Shown piece after piece: positions 33,401 through 44,967 of a DNA stretch of 64,000 bases. The stretch is from Benincasa hispida. Lineage: Eukaryota; Streptophyta; Magnoliopsida; Cucurbitales; Cucurbitaceae. The DNA is taken from positions 435,597 to 499,596 of the forward strand of contig NW_024064153.1 in NCBI RefSeq assembly GCF_009727055.1. The letters are read 5' to 3'. The stretch's first letter is position 1. Every line of letters starts with the position of its first letter. Below the pieces are notes generated by a model that was not told where the DNA came from, did no database searches, and saw only the letters and a program-made list of their open reading frames with translations. The translations under genes and the position numbers were made by a program.

Positions 33401-34680
33401 CTTCATCAGCAAGAGTTGCTGATGATAGTTCATCTAGTAGGTCGGTTCCACCTCAAGAGTTGAGGAAACCTCAACACAGTGGGAGGGTTGCGAACCCACC
33501 TATTTGTTGTCTAGGTTTCACGAAAATCCTGGGTATGGTTACCGATGGCGACGTTGAGGATCTGTTGTCTTATCAGAAGGCATTGAGGATGTTGACTGGG
33601 ATGAATGATTCAAAGCTACGGATCTCGAGATGGAGTCGATGTATTTCAACTTAGTATGGGATCTTGTAGATCAGTGTGATGGGGTAAGACCTATAGGTTG
33701 CAAATGGATCTACAAGAGGAAACGGGGTGCCAATGGGAAGGTGCAAACCTTCAAGGCTAGACTTGTGGCAAAGGGTTATACCCAGGTGGAGGGAGTAGAC
33801 TATGAGGAGACTTGCCGCTTATTATAATTATGAGATTTGGCAAATTGACGTCAATACTGCCTTTCTTAATGGTAATCTTGAGGAGACCATTTATATGGCG
33901 TAGCCCGAGGGATTCATAGCCCAAGGTCAAGAGCAAAAAGTTTGCAAACTGAATCGGTCCATTTATGGGCTGAAACAAGTGTCTCAATCTTGGAACATTC
34001 GGTTTGATACTCGGATCAAATTGTACGGCTTTGACTAAAATGTTGATGAGCCTTGTGTCTACAAGAAAATCATCAACAGTTCAGTAGTTTTCCTAGTGTT
34101 GTATGTAGACTATATCCTACTTTGAGAATGATGTAGGACTATTGACTATAGTTAAGAACTAGCTAGCGACCCAATTTCAAATGAAAGATTTGGAAGAGGC
34201 TCAGTTTGTTCTTGGTATACAGATATTTCGGGATCAAAAGAACAAGGTGCTAGCACTGTCTCAGGCATCGTACATTGACAAGATATTACTCAAGTACTCG
34301 ATGCAAAACTCCAAAAGGGGCCTACTACCTTTCATACATGGACTTACTTTGTCTAATGAAATGTGACCTAAGACGCCTCAAGAGGTTGAGGAGATGAAAC
34401 GGGTCCTATATGCATCTGTCGTTGACCGTTTGATATGTGATGCTCTGTACTAGACCAGACATTTGCTATGTTGTGGGAATAGTCAATAGGTATCAGTCTA
34501 ACCTAGGACAGGGTCACTGAACCACAGTCAAGAACATCCTTAAGTATCTTCGGAGAACGAGGGACTACATGCTCGTGTATGGAACTAGGGATTTGATCCT
34601 TACTAGATACACGAATTCTGGCTTTCAGACGGATAAGGATTCTCAGAAATCCACTCCAGGTTTTAATTTTCATTCTTAAC
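33401..34680 (+). pseudogene. Copia reverse transcriptase (decayed), plus strand
   Basis: The linker (STRVVEEPASSARVADDSSSS) leads to RPIGCKWIYKRKRGANGKVQTFKARLVAKGYTQ, then DVNTAFLNGNLEETIYMA followed by a stop, and RSIYGLKQVSQSW. The catalytic box reads LYVDYILL and is followed by stops, so the second Asp of YVDD is Tyr. DLEEAQFVLGIQIFRDQKNK and ASYIDKILLKYSMQNSKRG follow. Several frameshifts lie between 33825 and 34500. The minus-strand copy has a different catalytic lesion (YIND). Confidence 0.85.
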
Positions 34681-35060
34681 GGAGGAGCAGTAGTGTGGCG
34701 AAGCACTAAGCGAGAGTGCATCGCCAACTCCACGATGGAGGCCGAATACGTAGCGACTTGTGAAGCTGTTAAGGAGGTCGTTTGGCTCAGGAAGTTCTTG
34801 ACAGATCTGGAAGTTGTTCTAGACATGTCTAGGCCCATCACCCTCTATTGTGACAATAGTGGTGTTGTAATGAACTCTAGGGAGCCAAAGAGTCACAAGC
34901 ATGGCAAACATATAAAGTGAAAGTATCATCTCATCTGCGAGATAGTGCATCGAGGGGACGTGCTATTCACGAAGATCGCTTCAGAGCACAACGTTGCTGA
35001 CCCGTTTATGAAGGCTCTCACAGCTACAGTTTTTTAGGGTCACCTTCAGAGCATAGGTCT
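34681..35060 (+). pseudogene. Copia RNase H (decayed), plus strand
   Basis: VWRSTKRECIANSTMEAEYVATCEA, VVWLRKFLTDLEVV, RPITLYCDNSGVVMNSREPKSH and KHGKHIK, then after a TGA the C-terminus through ADPFMKALTA and a TAG before GHLQSIGL. The YCDNSG active-site block is intact here. Confidence 0.84.
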
Positions 35061-35172
35061 ACAGGATCGCTCGCGGCTATACTAGGGCAAGTGGAAGATT
35101 TTTGTACTGGGCCTTAGTGCCCTATTTTATTGTTTTTTACTAGTTTTTTGTACACCCCCCCTCGCTTTAGGA

Positions 35173-35184
35173 CAAGTGGAAGAT
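35173..35184 (+). promoter_or_regulatory. Polypurine tract of plus-strand copia element
   Basis: CAAGTGGAAGAT directly before TGTTATGGATAATGCCC. Confidence 0.8.
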
Positions 35185-35703
35185 TGTTATGGATAATGCC
35201 CTAAACTCTCGTTGGGTTCTGTAGTTTGTAAACAATGTATTGAACAAACGCTTCTGATGTAATAATATATGATATTTTTTTTCACTGTTGTCTATGAAAC
35301 ATTGGATGTTTTAATTGCTTTACCACAAACCAATAAACTAAGATCCCTGGTTGTAGTTGTAACTTAAGCATGTATGAGGAGACATAATGGTGGATCATGC
35401 CTTAAGTGATAAACAAAATGGTTTGTAGTATATGGATATAGGAGGGAAACCTTACCCTGGTAACACTACGGATGCGGCCCGCTTTGTAGAATAGTTACAA
35501 GTGTTTTGACTTGCTATAGATGGTCTGATCTTGATCATTCATGTGGAGACACGTGAGCGGGGGCGTCCTATACAAAAGAGTTTGTATAAGACCAGATCAT
35601 GAAGTGTTATAGTCTCATTATATAACGTCGTTCATGACAGAGACTTCACTTCACTAGGATGACCATAGGTAACATGACCTCAATCTTGAATGAGTTGGAA
35701 ACT
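35185..35703 (+). repeat. 3' LTR of plus-strand copia element, first part
   Basis: Begins TGTTATGGATAATGCCCTAA. It is interrupted at 35703 by a solo Athila-type LTR and resumes at 37379/37384. The interruption splits the phrase that reads GAACTCCTGCC in related LTRs. Confidence 0.85.
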
Positions 35704-37378
35704 TGATTCGTTATTTTATGATGTAGAAATGTGGATGAAATGCGATGGTGAAATTGCGTTGAGCACTCAAGTTTCTTCAGTGGAATCCAAATGTAAACTC
35801 CATTGAGTTTCCTGGTAAGTCCAGGGTCAAACTCAGGGACTTGTGAAAATAGGTTGTGTTGGTAATTTTTAGAAAACTTTGCGGTAACCAAATAAATCAA
35901 TAATTGTTGAGGTTGTTGTTTGCGATGATGAAAAATAAATAAATGTGGCGGAGTTTGAAAAGAGTTGATTAAATGGGAAATGCGATGAGTATGCGGTGAA
36001 CGGGTTGAGAAAAATTTTGGCTAACACCTCCTAGGATGCATTCATGCTATGCGATCATGCAACATGTATACAACAGTAAACCACCTCTCGGTGCGAATGC
36101 CACGGCTTCTAAGGCTAGAACGCATGCGATATATGCGATAAGTCTATAGGACCTACACATAAGCCTTTATTCTTATTTATGCGATGACAACATGACACAC
36201 ACACAAATAAGATGACCACAAAATATCATTCCCATCTCTAGGATGCATGCGATGCAGGTTGACAAACAGAGCTTATCTCTAAGCCTTTATCTCTTGTTTA
36301 TGTAGTTTTAATCTTGCTCTCTCGAGTCCAGATTCTAACCTAGATCTCTCAGGTCATTAGGTTCTTTCCTTAGACTCTCTCTCGAGTAGCTCTAAAGGGG
36401 TATTTGGCACAGCATGAAACAAGACAATCGCAAGCAATGAACTTCCTAGATCATGTTAGCTTAGTTCTTCTCAACCCATTCGACTAGTTTAGCTACTCAT
36501 ACGTGCTAAGAGAGTGAATAGATGTAGAATAAGAACTTTTATTGTATAAATATAAAGATGAAGTACAAAATAACAATGCAAGTATAGAATAAAAGGCCTG
36601 GTATCAGTCTTTTGCTCCCTAGGCTTTTACACTGTTTTTCTACTCGTGTTCAAAAGATAATCTCGCTCTCGCGAAAGTCAGCCTGCTCTCTGCTTCTACG
36701 CCTTAAGGTTCTTTCTCGAGTTGCCTTGAGCGATCTTCGACGTCTTTTCTCTTCTCTTGCTTCGCCTTAAAATAAAAAGGAAAACTATGGACAAAGACGA
36801 GCTGAGCTCTCAAATTCATGAAATGGTGAACTGGTTAACCTCTTTTCTAAAGGATGCCTCTGGTATTTATAGAACTTCCAGGGTGAAAGGCGGCTTCTCT
36901 CTCATGATTGCATAGATGAGACGACTTTAATTCCTGACTGATGCGCTGAATATTTGTCACCGAAAAGCTGAATGTACTTGTTCGTTAGTGGCTGTCAACT
37001 TAATTCGGATTCGACTGTTATCAGCTTTCTGTCCCATCATGATTAATTATACCTTTCACCAAGATGCGTCCACCATGTTACGCCAACCAAGTTGCGACAC
37101 TCCTTCTTAGGCAAATGTTTATGAATACAATCACCGCAAAGCCTTGCGGTAATGCTACGCTTGACCAATGATTTCCTATGATCACAATTTCTGCCTTGCG
37201 TCAACGCATTTCTTGCACAAAAAATACAAAAATCAACTGTTCCTATGCAATGAACGTATGCGGCCGCAATATAATAAACTTAATGCTTTTTTGACACAAT
37301 CTAACACATTTTATCAACGCAAGCCAGTATTGTTTAAGAACTTAGCACTATGATAACGTTCATTTCTGCCCGTTATCA
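35704..37378 (-). mobile_element. Solo LTR of Athila-type retrotransposon with TSD
   Basis: On the minus strand it begins TGATAACGGGCAGAAATGAA and ends ACGAATCA, 1,675 bp, matching the LTR at 8085-9770 in both ends and length. A 5-bp duplication AAACT flanks it (35699-35703 and 37379-37383). No internal sequence remains, as expected after LTR-LTR recombination. The interior keeps CCTGAGTTTGACCCTGGAC near 35830 (minus strand). Its insertion into a copia LTR makes it younger than that LTR. Confidence 0.92.
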
Positions 37379-38566
37379 AAACTCTTGCCTTTGAGGGCGG
37401 TCCTTTGATTTGCATGGGTGTGAGTGGCCAGATTGCCGACTCAAACCTACCACTTTGGGGATTCGTCTGATTTGAGAGCTGGGAACTCAACTACACAAGA
37501 TAAAATTTACTCATTCCCTGAAGTAAGGGTAAGTAGATAGATTACTTCCTTAATGGCTGATTCAGGGCTTGAACGATGTGGCGCCACACACCTTCTCATA
37601 GCCCGAGAGGTGTCCACACATAGTACGACTATGTTGTATTGTCCATTAGAGGGATCAGTGGTACTTAAGGAGTTAGATATAACTATAGGGGCAAAACGGT
37701 AAATTGGCCTAACTGTACTTACGAGCATCTGTGAAAGGTTATCGTACTGTTGATTGGTTATATCCGATGGACAGAAAAATATATCTGTGGTGATAAGAGT
37801 TCGGTCTTTAGTGGAATGCCTGACAGTTAACAGATTGTGGATCTCGTGGCTAAAGAGTTTAGTCAGCTATTCACGTACCGTTGGAGCTTCAAGCCTTAGG
37901 TCCATAAAGTCCCCTTGGTAGCTCAATGGATTCAAGTTGAGAATCAATTTTTGGGTCAGTTTGAAGTGTTCAGATTGACAAGAGAGAGTTTTTTTATATA
38001 TGATATAATTAAACGGGTCAATTATATATGATATTGTTGACATGATGTATGAAATACATTAATTGGAGGAAAAGGATATAAATATGATTTATATTTGGTG
38101 GAGGAGAAAAGGACTATGGTTTATATGTTGCATATGATGTGATATTAAACTATAGGTTATAAATATAATATGATTATATTTATTTCTAATTAAACAATTA
38201 TAAGATAATTGTTGGCAGTTTTTTCTCCGTAACCGAATGAGATAATGGGAGGTTGCAATCAGTTTTCGTAACTGAAGGATTACATGAATGGTTTTTATTT
38301 TGCAAAGAGATAAAATAATTGCTCCACGATTTAATACATTGTCCATCGCCTAGCAAACGAGATCATACACAATAGCTCAAAGTTTACGAAACGATCGTGT
38401 ACACGCGCGCTTTTCCTAAACAATCACATAGTCTTTTCTAAACGATCGCCCGCGCAAGCGATTTTACTAAACGGTCGTCTAAACGATCAGGCCCTTTTTA
38501 CTACACGATCATCTACCTTTTACTAAACGATCAAGCATCCGTTTATATGATAGACTTCAGATATCA
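37379..38566 (+). repeat. 3' LTR of plus-strand copia element, second part
   Basis: Resumes AAACTCTTGCCTTTGAGGGC and continues through GGTAAATTGGCC, the CACAGATATAT counterpart, CAGTTTGAAGTGTTCAGATT and the CGATCG-rich stretch to about 38566. The last ~430 bp of the LTR are missing, and an opposite-oriented LTR follows. Confidence 0.82.
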
Positions 38567-38895
38567 CCCATTCGCATGTCTCCACATGAATGGTCAGGAT
38601 CAGACCATTTGTAGCACTTTACAACACTTGTAACATCTACAAAGTGGGCCATATCCATAGCGTCAACAGGATAAGGTATCCCTCCTTTATCCATCTACTA
38701 CAGACCATTTAGGTTATTACTTAAGGCATGATCCACTTGTATGTCTCCACATACATGCTTAAGTTACATGAAATAACCACGGATCTTAGTTTATTAGATT
38801 TGAGTAAATGCTTATAAAATAACATTTATTTTATTAATAACAATATATTTACAAACTACGAGACCACCGGGAGAATTAGGTCACCAATCCCAACA
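38567..38895 (-). repeat. Copia LTR head, minus orientation
   Basis: On the minus strand it begins TGTTGGGATTGGTGACCTAA at 38895. It keeps about 330 bp before the flip at 38566/38567. It is closest to the subfamily at 31848. Confidence 0.78.
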
Positions 38896-38899
38896 GTTT

Positions 38900-39058
38900 A
38901 AGCTATAAGATAACCTTGGATGTTAGTTTATTGGTTTGTGGTTAATGCAATTAATTGTGAAATAAAACATCAAATATTTTTATTACATAAATAAGAAGTT
39001 TGTATATTACAATTACAAACTATAGAACCCTACGAGATTTAGGACATCAACCCCAATA
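38900..39058 (-). repeat. Copia LTR head fragment, minus orientation
   Basis: Minus strand begins TATTGGGGTTGATGTCC. About 160 bp, a third LTR subfamily, adjacent to the previous fragment. Confidence 0.7.
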
Positions 39059-39834
39059 AGAAATAAGAGAAAATTTTCATTTTCTTGGAATATGACATGT
39101 TTTTTGGAATGTAAATAAAATTGTTATGCAATTGAGTGTTCGAGTGTATGGTGAAAATATGTTACATTTTAAAAGAAGGAAAAACAAAAAAGTTGTTTAA
39201 TTTAAAGCTTCTTCAGTGTTCATGATTGAGGGCTAAGTAGTTCTAAAAAATTTTCATTTGTTTGGAATATGTTTGGTGTTTAGGAATAAAAAAAAATATA
39301 TGCTATGCAATCGAGCGTTCAAAGATTGAATTCAAAATTTGTGTTTAGTATATGTTTACTATGTAAGAATTTGTTATGTTTTAAGAATGGGAAAAGAGAA
39401 TAAAACATTTTTTAGTATTAAAATTGTAGATAAATATGTGTATGGTTGAAAATTTTATAAAATAGGGAAAAAATTCACGACAATCAATTTTGTTTAGAAA
39501 AACTACACCAGATACCTTAACTCAACTCTACACCCCAAATGCAGACTTTCTAACATAACTCAACTCAAGTCAACATTCCAAATGCAGACATTCCAACTCA
39601 ACTTAACCCAACTCTATGCCACAAACATAGACAATCTAACTTTACATATAATCTAACTTCCCAGATAATTATTACGAACTCAACTCAACTCAACTTTGTG
39701 CACCAAACGCCTCTTTATTGAGAGGAAAATGATATATATGATATGTCAATTTCTTTTCACGTTCTCCATAAAAGTTTACACTTTGAGATCTATGCTCGGT
39801 CTCGTGGGATCATCTTTACTTGTATCCGCCTTCA
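39059..39834. other. No gene; AT-rich with MITE-like terminus
   Basis: AT-rich DNA without a supportable ORF. Part 39500-39715 carries repeated AACTCAACTC and CCAAATGCAGAC words and ends GTGCACCAAACGCCTC, matching the MITE-like end at 24500 in reverse. Confidence 0.5.
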
Positions 39835-41160
39835 GAAGGTGTTTGCATTATGTGCATTAACTCAATCTAGTAAACTAAGATCCAAAGTTATTTTATGTAA
39901 CTTAAACATGTATATGGATGACATACAAATGAATCATGTTTAACTAATAACCTAAATGGTATGTTGTATATGGATAAGGTTGGGTATCTTATCCTGGTGA
40001 CATTACGGATACGACCCACTTTGTAATTGTTATAATAATTGTAAAGTGTTATAAATAATGTGATCCTAATCGTTCATGTGGAAACATGTGAGTGAGGGTT
40101 CCTATACAAAGAGTTTATATAAGACCGGACCACAAAATGATTAGTTTCTCTTTATAACTTCGTTACTTGAAGAGATTACTATTTCAATAAGATGACCATA
40201 GGTGGCTTGTTCTTAATCCTAAATGAATTGTGAACTCCTGTCTATGAAAGTGATCCTTTGATTTGTATGAGTGAGAGTGACCAGATTGCCGAATTAATAA
40301 GCATACCATTTTGGGGATTTGTTCGAGTAGAAAGCTGAGAACACAACTACACAAGATAGAATTCACTCCTTCCTGTCTTTAGAGAAAGTATATGAATTGT
40401 TCCCTTAAAGGTTGACTTTGAATCTTGAACAATGAGGCGATTTATCCTCTCACTGGCCAGAGAGGGGTCTAGTTCATAGTTGGATTATAACTAACTGTTC
40501 ATTAGAGGGATAAATGGTACTTAAGAAATTAGATGTAACTACACAGGTAAAAAGGTAATTTGACCCAACTGTAGTTATGAGCAACTCGTGAAGGGTCGAC
40601 TTACTATTGATTGGTTATATCCGTGGACACATAAGTATATCTACAGTGCGAATAGTGTAGCTGTCGGCTTCCAGTGGAGTGATGAGCAGTTAATGAATGT
40701 TGATTAATTTAATTAAAGAGTTTAATTAATTAATCTCATATCATTGAAACTTCTAATTTGTAGGTCCATAAGGTTCCCTTGCTAGCTTATTAAGGATTAA
40801 CCAATGAATAAATATTTTTAGAATAATTTGAATTGTTCAAATTATTTAAGGGAATTAAAGGTATTAATTATATTAATGTGATTAATATAAAGTATAATTA
40901 TATTGATATATTATAGTATATAGTTAATTATAAATATGATTTAAATTAAAACTATATAATATGTGAGCGGTAAATATTTGAATAAGATTCAAATACTATT
41001 TATATGAATGAGATTCATATAAATACTATAGGTTAAAAATTAATGTGAATATGGTTCATATTAAAACTATAGGTTATAAGAGAGATTTGTATTTTAATGT
41101 GATTAAAATGCATGTGATATGATTGATTAATTAATTGTTAATTAAATAATCATTTAGTTA
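39835..41160 (+). repeat. Copia LTR, plus orientation, diverged
   Basis: Carries AAGTTATTTTATGTAACTTAAAC, TTATCCTGGTGACATTACGG, a CATGTGGAAACATGTGAG block, TCCTTTGATTTGTATGAG and ACATAAGTATATCTAC in plus order. The first ~100 bp are weakly preserved. An inverted relative follows 110 bp later. Confidence 0.7.
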
Positions 41161-41269
41161 TATTATATTTATTCAATATTGAAGGTTTTGGAAAACCTGT
41201 GCAAAAACATGATATGCAATCATGTCTCTCAAATAATTTTACAGAACATACATAAATTAGAGATAGTGA

Positions 41270-43127
41270 TGAAAACAAAGCATGATAAATATTCAATACC
41301 CTACAACATGCTTTTACAAAACACGAGAACACCAAGGAGAACTTATCCTTGAAGACACAAAATCTTCGTCTCATCTCCTATGTACTGCACAAACTCAACG
41401 AACAATATCTACAAGCACAATAACACCAAATGAACACCACCAACGACGATTCCTTAATATTCTCTATAGGATGAGAAATCAAGCAAGAGGTATGGGCTTT
41501 GCTCTTAGTTTTGGCAGGAAGAGATGTGTCGAGAAGATGAGTTTCTTAGAGATAAAAAATTGAGAAGTTCAATATCAAGAATGATCTCCAACTTCTATTT
41601 AAAAAAATATATATCGTGAAAACCACTTTCTTGATATCAATGAAAGAATGGGTTGGAAGGAGTTACAATGACTCCCCTTAATTTTAATTAATTAAAATAA
41701 CATTTAATTTAATTTAAATTAACATATATATAAATATTACTAACTACTTTAATATATGTATATATAATAAATTTTATGTTATATCCAATATAACACATAA
41801 CCTATAGTTTATATTATCACATATAATATAAGTTATAGTTTATTATTCTTTCATTTTATATATATTATTTAATATCAATCAAATTCATAATTAAATTTAA
41901 TTTATAGTTTCTATTTGAATAATATTCATATAATTAATATTTGAATCATATTCAAATATTTATTTCTTCTGAAATAAAACTTTATATTATAATGTATCAA
42001 ATACATTATATTAATTACATCACATATAATTAATTTTCTCAATTAATTTAAAAAATTCAAATTAATCTAAAATTAATTTGATTCTTAATAATCTCAGTTG
42101 AGCTACCAAGGGGACCTGGACTTACAGTTTAAAGCTCCAATGGTACTTGATTAATTAGTTAAACTTTTTAATTAAATCAACCAACTTCCATTAACTATCG
42201 GTCATTCCACTAAACTGACGGCACTATTTACACTACAGATATATTTTTGTGTCTATTGGATATAACCAATCAATAGTTTGCTGAGCCTTCACAAATTGCT
42301 CGTAAGTACAGTTTGACCAAAATTATCGTTTTGCCTCTATAGTTACATCTAACTTTTAAGTATCACTTATCCATCTAATGAACAATAAGTCATAGTCTAA
42401 CTATGACTAAACTCCTTTGAAGTCAGAAGAGGGTGTGACGCCACATTATTCAAGTCCTTTAATCACCCCTTAAGGGAGCAATTTCTCTACTTACTCTAAC
42501 CATAGAGAATGAGTAAATTACTTCTTGTGTAGATACGTTCCCAGCTCCCAAATCAGACAAATCCACAAAATGATAGGCATATTGAATCGAAGAATTGACC
42601 ATTCTCACCTATGCAAAACAAAGAATTACCTTCATAGGCAGAAGTTCACAACTCCACTCAGGATTTAGGTCAAGTTACCTATGGTCATCTTGATGAAATG
42701 TAAGTCTTTTATATCGACGGTGTTATATAGAGATACTATTTATTTTGTGGTCCGATCTTATAGAAACTCTTTGTATAGAACACCCCGCTCCTATGTCTCC
42801 ACATGAATGATCAGGATAAGATCATTTGTAGCATTCTACAACAATTGTAACAACTACAAAGCGAGTCGTATTCATAGTATTATCAGGATAAGGTACCTAG
42901 CCTTATCCATCTACTACAGACTGTTTAAGTTATCGATTGAACATGATCCACCTGTATGTATGTTCAAGTTACAAAAGACAACCTTGGATCTTAGTTTATT
43001 GGTTTTATGGGTTAATGCTATTAAATATCAAATAGAATGCCCTAGGTTTAATTAGATAAATAAATTGTTTGTACATTATAATTACAAATTACAGTACCTA
43101 CTGAGATTTAAGACATCAACTCTAACA
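41270..43127 (-). repeat. Copia LTR, minus orientation, nearly complete
   Basis: Minus strand begins TGTTAGAGTTGATGTCTTAA at 43127 and reaches the R/U5-like region (AAAGCATGTTGTAGGG) near 41300, about 1.86 kb. No primer site is found at its outer end. Confidence 0.72.
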
Positions 43128-44640
43128 AATATAATATTATTAAATCCTCATTATAGGAGAATTATTCACTCATGTGGGTGGGAGTTATGGTAACTAATTG
43201 AAAATAGAGAAGTCCCCAGTACCCTCTCCATTTTTATTTCTTATTTCTTCACGAGTAGCTAAATGAAAATGGGTTGAGGTGCATATATCATCATTCCGGT
43301 GGATATACTTTTAGTGAACATTCAGTTTGATTAATGAATGCATATTTCTATAAGCTTGGTTCCATTTGGTCTTTTGAATAAAGTAGCAACAATTAACTAA
43401 GGGATTGTGAACAGTAATCAAAGTAGGTAGTATCGTTAGAGATAAAGACAACCCTTTATTCAAGTAACTTCTATGCATGCATCCGGGAAACATGATAAAT
43501 GTGGTTTCCTCACTGAAAGATTGCGTATAATGCTGTGGTTAAGAATACAAATGGAAACTCTTATATATGTTAAAAGGAATGATGGTAATCATCTCAACCT
43601 TATTTTTCATGCAAAAGGCACCTTTCTCAATCGCACATTCTCAGAGTTTTCAAACTATGCATTTATGTTGTTACGTAAACCATATTTTTATTAAAGTTTT
43701 TAGTTCAAAAGTCTCAACTGCATGAATTTGAATTTATAAAACCAAAGATAAACATAACTGATAAGATTATTTGACTTGAAAATCCCTAAGTTTAACCTTG
43801 GTCTTACCAAGTAATTTAGTTCTTTAGAAGTTTATACTTATGCTTTTGAAGAGAAATTCTACTTAATTCATTCACATCTATAAGGACATTAAACATCATA
43901 TTATTAAACAACAATAACCCTCTTTCAGTTTTACCTTTCACAACTAGCATTCTTTTTGAAAATTCGTTAAAATAGTTTTTTTAGTCATTCTTAGTTGAGA
44001 TCGACATCGAGATTTGAATAAAAAAATAATTTTTTCATCTTATATCCAACTATCAATTCTTTCATGTTTTCTCGATACAATTTTGCTCCGGATTTGAGAT
44101 TCACATAATATTTTCCAAATATCATGCAACCTTTTCAAATCTTATATTAACTCTTACATCTTTAAAAAATTTTCTTATAATCTTTCCAAATCTTATATAA
44201 ATTATTGTGTAATCTTGCAAATATAGTGCCCAACTTATGTTTCCATGAATTTTCAAATTAATCTACCGATTATCTAAATCGATTTAACAATTATCTTTTC
44301 AATATTCTCTAAATTCTATAATATTTGTTGGTATGGTTTTTAAATTTTGGAAAGATCAGAAAGATTAAGCAAGATTTGAAAAAATTATGTAAATCTCGAT
44401 TCTCGAGATTCCACTAAGTCCAAAAGAATAGATAGTTTGGATATAAGTTAAAAAAGTTAACTCTTTATATAGACCTTGATGATTTATTTCGATCGAGAAG
44501 CACACAAAAAATTATTTTAACGAGTCTTTAAAAACGTGCTATTCATGAAAAGTGAAATAAGAGTTATTTTTTACCCTTAAAAAAAAAAAAAAAAAAACTC
44601 TCGATTCACCAACTTTTCTCATCGCCTTTACATTTGATTA
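43128..44640. other. No gene recognised upstream of MAD1 (about 1.5 kb)
   Basis: AT-rich sequence with no supportable ORF, LTR or RNA gene. A run of A at about 44577-44597 precedes the presumed 5' region of the MAD1-like gene. Confidence 0.5.
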
Positions 44641-44769
44641 ATTCGTCACAGTGAAGCTCTTTGGTACGGCCATCAAACGACCGTTGTTTTCAAATTGTTC
44701 AGTAGCCCACACAACTGCACTTCCCGAACAAACCCTAACCCATCAATTGGAATTTGAAAAGTCAGCAGC

Positions 44770-44967
44770 ATGATTGTCAGGACTCCTCCACCGAAGAAGC
44801 AACGTTCCGATGTTGCATCTCTGCCCGATTCCTTACCAGCCGGTGCCTCAGATCTGCCGCTCGTTATCTATGAAGATCCTCTTCCCTTGGTGCCAGCAAT
44901 GACACAACCAGGGTGCTCGCAAGAGTCCTCTGAGCACATGCTCTGCACTTACCAATGTCGCCAAATG
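44770..44967 (+). CDS. MAD1: MAD1-like spindle checkpoint protein, exon 1
   Basis: First coding exon, 66 codons from the ATG at 44770 to a GT donor at 44968. It reads MIVRTPPPKKQRSD, an acidic/Pro-rich stretch and SSEHMLCTYQCRQM, which I recognise as the N-terminus of plant MAD1. MAD1 is the coiled-coil protein that recruits MAD2 to unattached kinetochores and acts at nuclear pores in interphase. The splice joins in phase 0 to an exon starting VKSDFLDAL (57966; damaged copy at 47976), then to 61858, giving 153 codons in the window. The rest lies beyond 64000. The A-rich DNA and AAACCCTAACCC at 44730 before the ATG fit a plant 5' UTR. Family recognition is from memory, without a search. Confidence 0.82.
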
